Source of the DNA: Flavilitoribacter nigricans DSM 23189 = NBRC 102662
GTDB lineage: Bacteria > Bacteroidota > Bacteroidia > Chitinophagales > Saprospiraceae
DNA length: 64,000 bases
Direction of reading: 5' to 3'
Assembly (NCBI RefSeq): GCF_002646595.1
Contig: NZ_PDUD01000018.1
Location: 310,001-374,000, forward strand
Shown here: one piece after another, positions 60,668 to 64,000 of the stretch
How the letters are laid out: each line of letters opens with the position of its first letter
Position numbering within the stretch: position 1 is the first letter of the stretch
Notes under the pieces: model-generated
What the model saw: the letters and a program-made list of their open reading frames with translations, nothing else
Told to the model about the DNA's origin: nothing
Databases searched by the model: none
Position numbers and translations under genes: made by a program

Positions 60668-62857
60668 TCAGGCGCCCAACTCCAGCTGGTTTCTCACCAA
60701 CTGGTAATAAGCACCGCGTACATACGTGAGTTCTTCGTGCGTTCCCTGTTCTACGATCTCTCCTCCCTCGATCACGATGATATTATCGGCCTGCATGACC
60801 GTGTTCAGGCGGTGCGCTACGATCACGACGGTTTTCCCGTAGAAGTGTTCTTCCAAGTTTTCCATGATGATCATTTCGTTGTAGGCATCCAGGGTATTGG
60901 TGGATTCATCGAGGAACAGATAATCCGGATTCTTGTAGACCGCCCGGGCGATCAGGATACGCTGGCGCTGTCCCTGACTCAGCCCCAGACCTTCTTTGCC
61001 GATCTTGGTGTTGTAACCCAGTGGAAGCGATTCCACAAAGTTCTGTATATTGGCTACTTTCACGGCCTCCAGCAATTTCACTTTGTCTATAATGTCGTCG
61101 CCCAGAGCGATGTTTCGGGCAATGGAATCATTGAAGATGTAACCATCCTGGATCACCACGCCGCACTTATCCCGCCAGAGCCGGTTGTGAATGTTGCTCA
61201 GGTTGACATCTCCCAGGCGGACCGAACCTTCGCTGGGTTTGTAGTAATTGAGCAGTAATTTTACGAGCGTACTTTTACCACTACCACTCGTACCGACGAT
61301 AGCCGTAGTCTTTCCTTTTGGGATCTCTACATTGATCTTGCGGAGTACGGTCGGAGAATTGGGACCGTCGTAGCGGAAATACACGTTCTCCATGATGAGA
61401 TCCCCAAATTCGGGCAGGAGGGTGATCTTGTTCTCTACCTCCTCTTCATCATCCTTGGTATGGATCTCGTTCATCCGTTCGAGACTGATCCGGGCCTCCT
61501 GCAGGTTACTGATGAACTCCACGAACTGATTCAGTGGAGCATTCATCTGCCCGACCATGTACTGGATCGCCACCAGCATACCGATCGTCATTTGTCCATC
61601 CAGCACCGCCTTGGCGATCACAAAAATGATGAGCAGGTTTTTGGAATCGTTGATCAGTACAGCGCCGGAACGCTGAAGTTGTTCAATGCGCAGGGACTGC
61701 ATCCCCGTACGGAACAGGCGCGCCTGAATGCGTTCCCAGGCCCAGCGCTTCTGCTTCTCTGCATTGTGCAGTTTGATATCCTGCATGCCGTTGATCAGCT
61801 CCATAAGGTTGCCCTGGTTCTCTACGGACTGGTCAAAGCGTTTGTAATCCAGATCTCTCCGGCGTTGTTGCAGGATCACTACCCAGGCCAGATGCAATAA
61901 AGTAGCCGCCCAGAATATAAAAAATACCGTCTTGCTCCAGAACAATAATACAATGGAGAAAGCGATAAAATTGACAAAGGAAAATACCGACACCAGCGTG
62001 GTGGAGGTCAGGAACCGCTGTATCCGCTCGTGGTCGGCGATGCGCTGCAGCAGGTCTCCCGTGAGCCGGGTATCGAAAAAGCGGATCGGCAGCTTGGTCA
62101 GTTTCACCAGAAAATCCGAGATCAGGCTGATATTGACCCGCACGCCGACGTGCAGCAATATATACGACCGAAACAGTTCTATGGCTGCCTGCGTAACAAA
62201 CAGGATCAGCAAGGCCGTAACGATCAATCCTAAGAAAGTGACGTCCACATTACCAATACCGACATCCACCACGGACTTGAAAAAGAAGGGAAGAATGATC
62301 TGGATCACACTGCCCAGAAACAACCCGAGAAACAACTGACCGATCAGACCGCGATACCGCTTAAAATAACTGAGTACGTATTTCCAGCTGGACTTATTGA
62401 TCTTTTCACCGTCACGCTCGAAAAACTCGGGCGTGGTTTCCAGCAAAAGCAATACGCCCATACCCTCTCCGTCCTCGGAGTGGCTGAGCCAGTTGGATAA
62501 AAATTCTTCGCGGGTCAGTTTGAATTTGCCGGCGGCAGGATCGGCGATCCATACGTGGGTGTTACTTACCCGGTAGATCACCACAAAATGTTCCTGGCTC
62601 CAGAAGGCGATAGCAGGCAAAGGGATATCGGACTTCAGGCGGTCGAAAGTAGTTTTCACCGCCAGCGACTGCAGACCGATCTGCTCGGCTGCATCACTAA
62701 TTCCCAAAAGATCTACCCCCTGTTTGCCAATATGAGTCAGCTCCCGCAGATACTCCAGCGAGTAAAAGCGACCGTAATGCCGGGCAACCATCCTAAGACA
62801 GGTGGCTCCACAATCCATGGCATCCAACTGCTGGTAGAAGGGAAAGCTTTTGCGCAT
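60668..62857 (-). CDS. Peptidase (C39)-containing ABC exporter
   Basis: A 729-aa ABC exporter. The ATG at 62857 is used; the longer version starts at TTG. Domains: an N-terminal C39 peptidase with catalytic C16 (QLDAMDCGATCLRM), a His in QEHFVVIYRV and Asp in WIADPA; six transmembrane helices (about 160-440); and an ATPase with Walker A GTSGSGKST, signature LSQGQRQR and Walker B YLFLDESTNTLD. It cleaves a double-glycine-type leader and exports the product. No leader-peptide gene is adjacent in the window. A peptide cargo, such as a bacteriocin or signal, is inferred. Confidence 0.92.
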   Translation of the reverse strand: MRKSFPFYQQLDAMDCGATCLRMVARHYGRFYSLEYLRELTHIGKQGVDLLGISDAAEQIGLQSLAVKTTFDRLKSDIPLPAIAFWSQEHFVVIYRVSNTHVWIADPAAGKFKLTREEFLSNWLSHSEDGEGMGVLLLLETTPEFFERDGEKINKSSWKYVLSYFKRYRGLIGQLFLGLFLGSVIQIILPFFFKSVVDVGIGNVDVTFLGLIVTALLILFVTQAAIELFRSYILLHVGVRVNISLISDFLVKLTKLPIRFFDTRLTGDLLQRIADHERIQRFLTSTTLVSVFSFVNFIAFSIVLLFWSKTVFFIFWAATLLHLAWVVILQQRRRDLDYKRFDQSVENQGNLMELINGMQDIKLHNAEKQKRWAWERIQARLFRTGMQSLRIEQLQRSGAVLINDSKNLLIIFVIAKAVLDGQMTIGMLVAIQYMVGQMNAPLNQFVEFISNLQEARISLERMNEIHTKDDEEEVENKITLLPEFGDLIMENVYFRYDGPNSPTVLRKINVEIPKGKTTAIVGTSGSGKSTLVKLLLNYYKPSEGSVRLGDVNLSNIHNRLWRDKCGVVIQDGYIFNDSIARNIALGDDIIDKVKLLEAVKVANIQNFVESLPLGYNTKIGKEGLGLSQGQRQRILIARAVYKNPDYLFLDESTNTLDAYNEMIIMENLEEHFYGKTVVIVAHRLNTVMQADNIIVIEGGEIVEQGTHEELTYVRGAYYQLVRNQLELGA

Positions 62858-62941
62858 AAATGTCCCTGCTGTCTGCAAAAAAAGAAAATTTGGTGAAAGT
62901 CAGTTTAAATAAAACGACTGGTAATCACTTTATTGTATATG

Positions 62942-62949
62942 CAAATTTA
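62942..62949 (-). promoter_or_regulatory. -7 box for the C39 exporter operon
   Basis: Minus-strand TAAATTTG matches TAnnTTTG exactly, about 85 bases before the start at 62857. No matching -33 is obvious. Confidence 0.4.
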
Positions 62950-63012
62950 TACTTCTGACTGAAAATTAGGGAATTCTGAGCGAAAATTTCGCCCCTGACT
63001 GGGGTAAATGTA

Positions 63013-63020
63013 TAATTTTG
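63013..63020 (+). promoter_or_regulatory. -7 box for the glycosyltransferase gene
   Basis: TAATTTTG matches TAnnTTTG exactly, with a loose TTTC -33 element about 22 bases upstream. It lies 79 bases before the start codon and back to back with the exporter's box, forming a divergent promoter pair. Confidence 0.45.
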
Positions 63021-63098
63021 GGCGAATAGTTTCAACACATTCTTTACAATTAGACGTCAATTCCGTCTCAAAGTAACGTAGTTGTCAAGAAAACGAGT

Positions 63099-64000
63099 AT
63101 GTTCAACACCTTTTTATCCCTGATCAATGTCGTTAACAGTCCGGATGAATCCGCTTTGTTACCGGCTTATCTGGAAGGGGTTTATCCAGTGCTGAAAGAA
63201 CATTTCACCGATTATGAGATCATTCTCGTCAACAATCTGCCGGGACGACAACTGAACAAGGACCTGGAAAACCTGCCTCCCGCGATCAAGCAACATCTCT
63301 TTATTCTAAATCTTTCTTCTAAAACCAATAAGAATCACGCCTTCGTTGCGGGCCTGGACCGGGCGAACGGAGACTACACCATCATCTTCGAATTTGATTT
63401 TTATCAGCAGCCCGGGCTCATTCTCGACTTGTTCCGGAAGACCCAGGAACATTACGACATCGTTTACCTGCAGGCCGGCCGGCGGGTTACCAGGCCACAG
63501 TTCCGTTGGCTATACGGCATTTTCTACAGTATTCTGCGGCGCTATTCCAACCTCCGGATTGACGACAAAGCCCATAACACGCGGATCATTTCCCGCCGGG
63601 CCCTCAATTCGCTGCTGCGACTGCGGGAGAATTTGCGCTACATGAAGGCGATCTATTCCATCGTGGGCTACAATACTACTTCCATCCCCACCGACCAGCC
63701 GATCCAGGATGAAGACACCGGGTTCCGCGAGCGCTTCGGCGCTTCCCTGGTTGCCATCAGTTCCTTTACCACGTTTCTGAGTTCGGTGCTACTCTGGATC
63801 TTCATCATATCCCTGCTGTTCCTGATCGTAGTGATCATCAATGCGCTTAAGGTCAAGTTCGCCGGATTCGATCTGCTGGGTAATCCGCAGGAAGCCGTCA
63901 CGGGTTGGACATTCCTGGTGGTACTGATGTCGATCTTTTTCGCCATCACCTGCCTCAATCTCTACATCATGTCCATTTATCTGGCCAATATTTACCACGA
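63099..64000 (+). CDS. Family 2 glycosyltransferase with C-terminal membrane helices, 3' truncated by window
   Basis: An open frame from ATG 63099 runs off the right edge with no stop (about 300 residues visible). The N-terminal 200 residues look like a GT2 (GT-A) domain: FLSLINVVNSPDESALLPAYL at the start, NKNHAFVAGLDRANGDYTII with the nucleotide-sugar DxD-like FEFDF. Two transmembrane segments follow (about 215-245 and 265-290). This is the layout of DPM1/GtrB-like enzymes, which transfer a sugar to a lipid carrier. The substrate cannot be assigned. It is divergent from the C39 exporter. Confidence 0.8.
   Translation, partial: MFNTFLSLINVVNSPDESALLPAYLEGVYPVLKEHFTDYEIILVNNLPGRQLNKDLENLPPAIKQHLFILNLSSKTNKNHAFVAGLDRANGDYTIIFEFDFYQQPGLILDLFRKTQEHYDIVYLQAGRRVTRPQFRWLYGIFYSILRRYSNLRIDDKAHNTRIISRRALNSLLRLRENLRYMKAIYSIVGYNTTSIPTDQPIQDEDTGFRERFGASLVAISSFTTFLSSVLLWIFIISLLFLIVVIINALKVKFAGFDLLGNPQEAVTGWTFLVVLMSIFFAITCLNLYIMSIYLANIYH

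Overview
The window looks like a chromosomal segment of a Bacteroidota bacterium, probably a Saprospiria/Lewinella-like marine lineage (an inference from gene content; no rRNA is present to confirm it). Supporting signs are a TonB-dependent receptor with an STN domain beside a DUF4249 lipoprotein, a type IX secretion C-terminal sorting domain, a CcmE/CcmF-type haem system, several TAnnTTTG-type -7 promoter boxes, weak Shine-Dalgarno sequences and roughly balanced GC. I found no tRNA, rRNA, CRISPR array, insertion sequence or phage capsid/terminase gene.

Layout. 1-6.8 kb holds a J-like protein, a Crp/Fnr regulator, a DUF4249 lipoprotein with its TonB receptor, a lipoprotein FKBP isomerase and a leaderless N-acetylmuramoyl-L-alanine amidase. 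7.0-37.5 kb is one minus-strand block of about 30.5 kb encoding an extracellular contractile injection system (eCIS, Afp/PVC/MAC-type). In transcription order it reads: DUF4255 terminator protein, an unrecognised 431-aa protein, two sheaths, two tube proteins, DUF5908, LysM tube/baseplate protein, VgrG-like spike, PAAR tip, gp25, baseplate J, second wedge protein, a 1397-aa PKD protein, tape measure, a 1701-aa cargo toxin, two small unknown proteins, a second DUF4157 protein and the AAA+ ATPase. A long hairpin at 6861-6921 closes the block.

The most exciting part is the cargo module between tape measure and ATPase. The 1701-aa protein joins an eCIS-type DUF4157 head, a Lys-rich linker, a long helical region, a strongly hydrophobic glycine-rich segment, a complete intein-like Hint domain (C1436, T1501-x-x-H1504, H1569-N1570) and a C-terminal 131-residue GIY-YIG nuclease (Y1590, Y1601, R1609/R1615, E1663, N1679). 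Immediately downstream lie a 218-aa protein whose N-terminus resembles Imm26 immunity proteins and a 205-aa orphan, both AT-richer than the structural genes. I read this as a polymorphic-toxin/immunity cassette loaded into a contractile injection particle, with Hint processing releasing the nuclease.

38.1-59.3 kb is mostly housekeeping and envelope genes: a CAP lipoprotein, PgpH-type HD phosphodiesterase, DUF819 transporter, FtsE-like ATPase, CcmE (Cys variant) and CcmF, a DUF2520 protein, a PAS/sigma-54 activator, a holin-like/YtxH cluster, MsrB, a beta-barrel protein, an ECF sigma factor with its putative membrane partner and a DUF4097-like protein, and a T9SS-exported cytochrome/copper monooxygenase. 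59.3-64.0 kb encodes a C39-peptidase ABC exporter with an HlyD adaptor, divergent from a glycosyltransferase that runs off the right edge.
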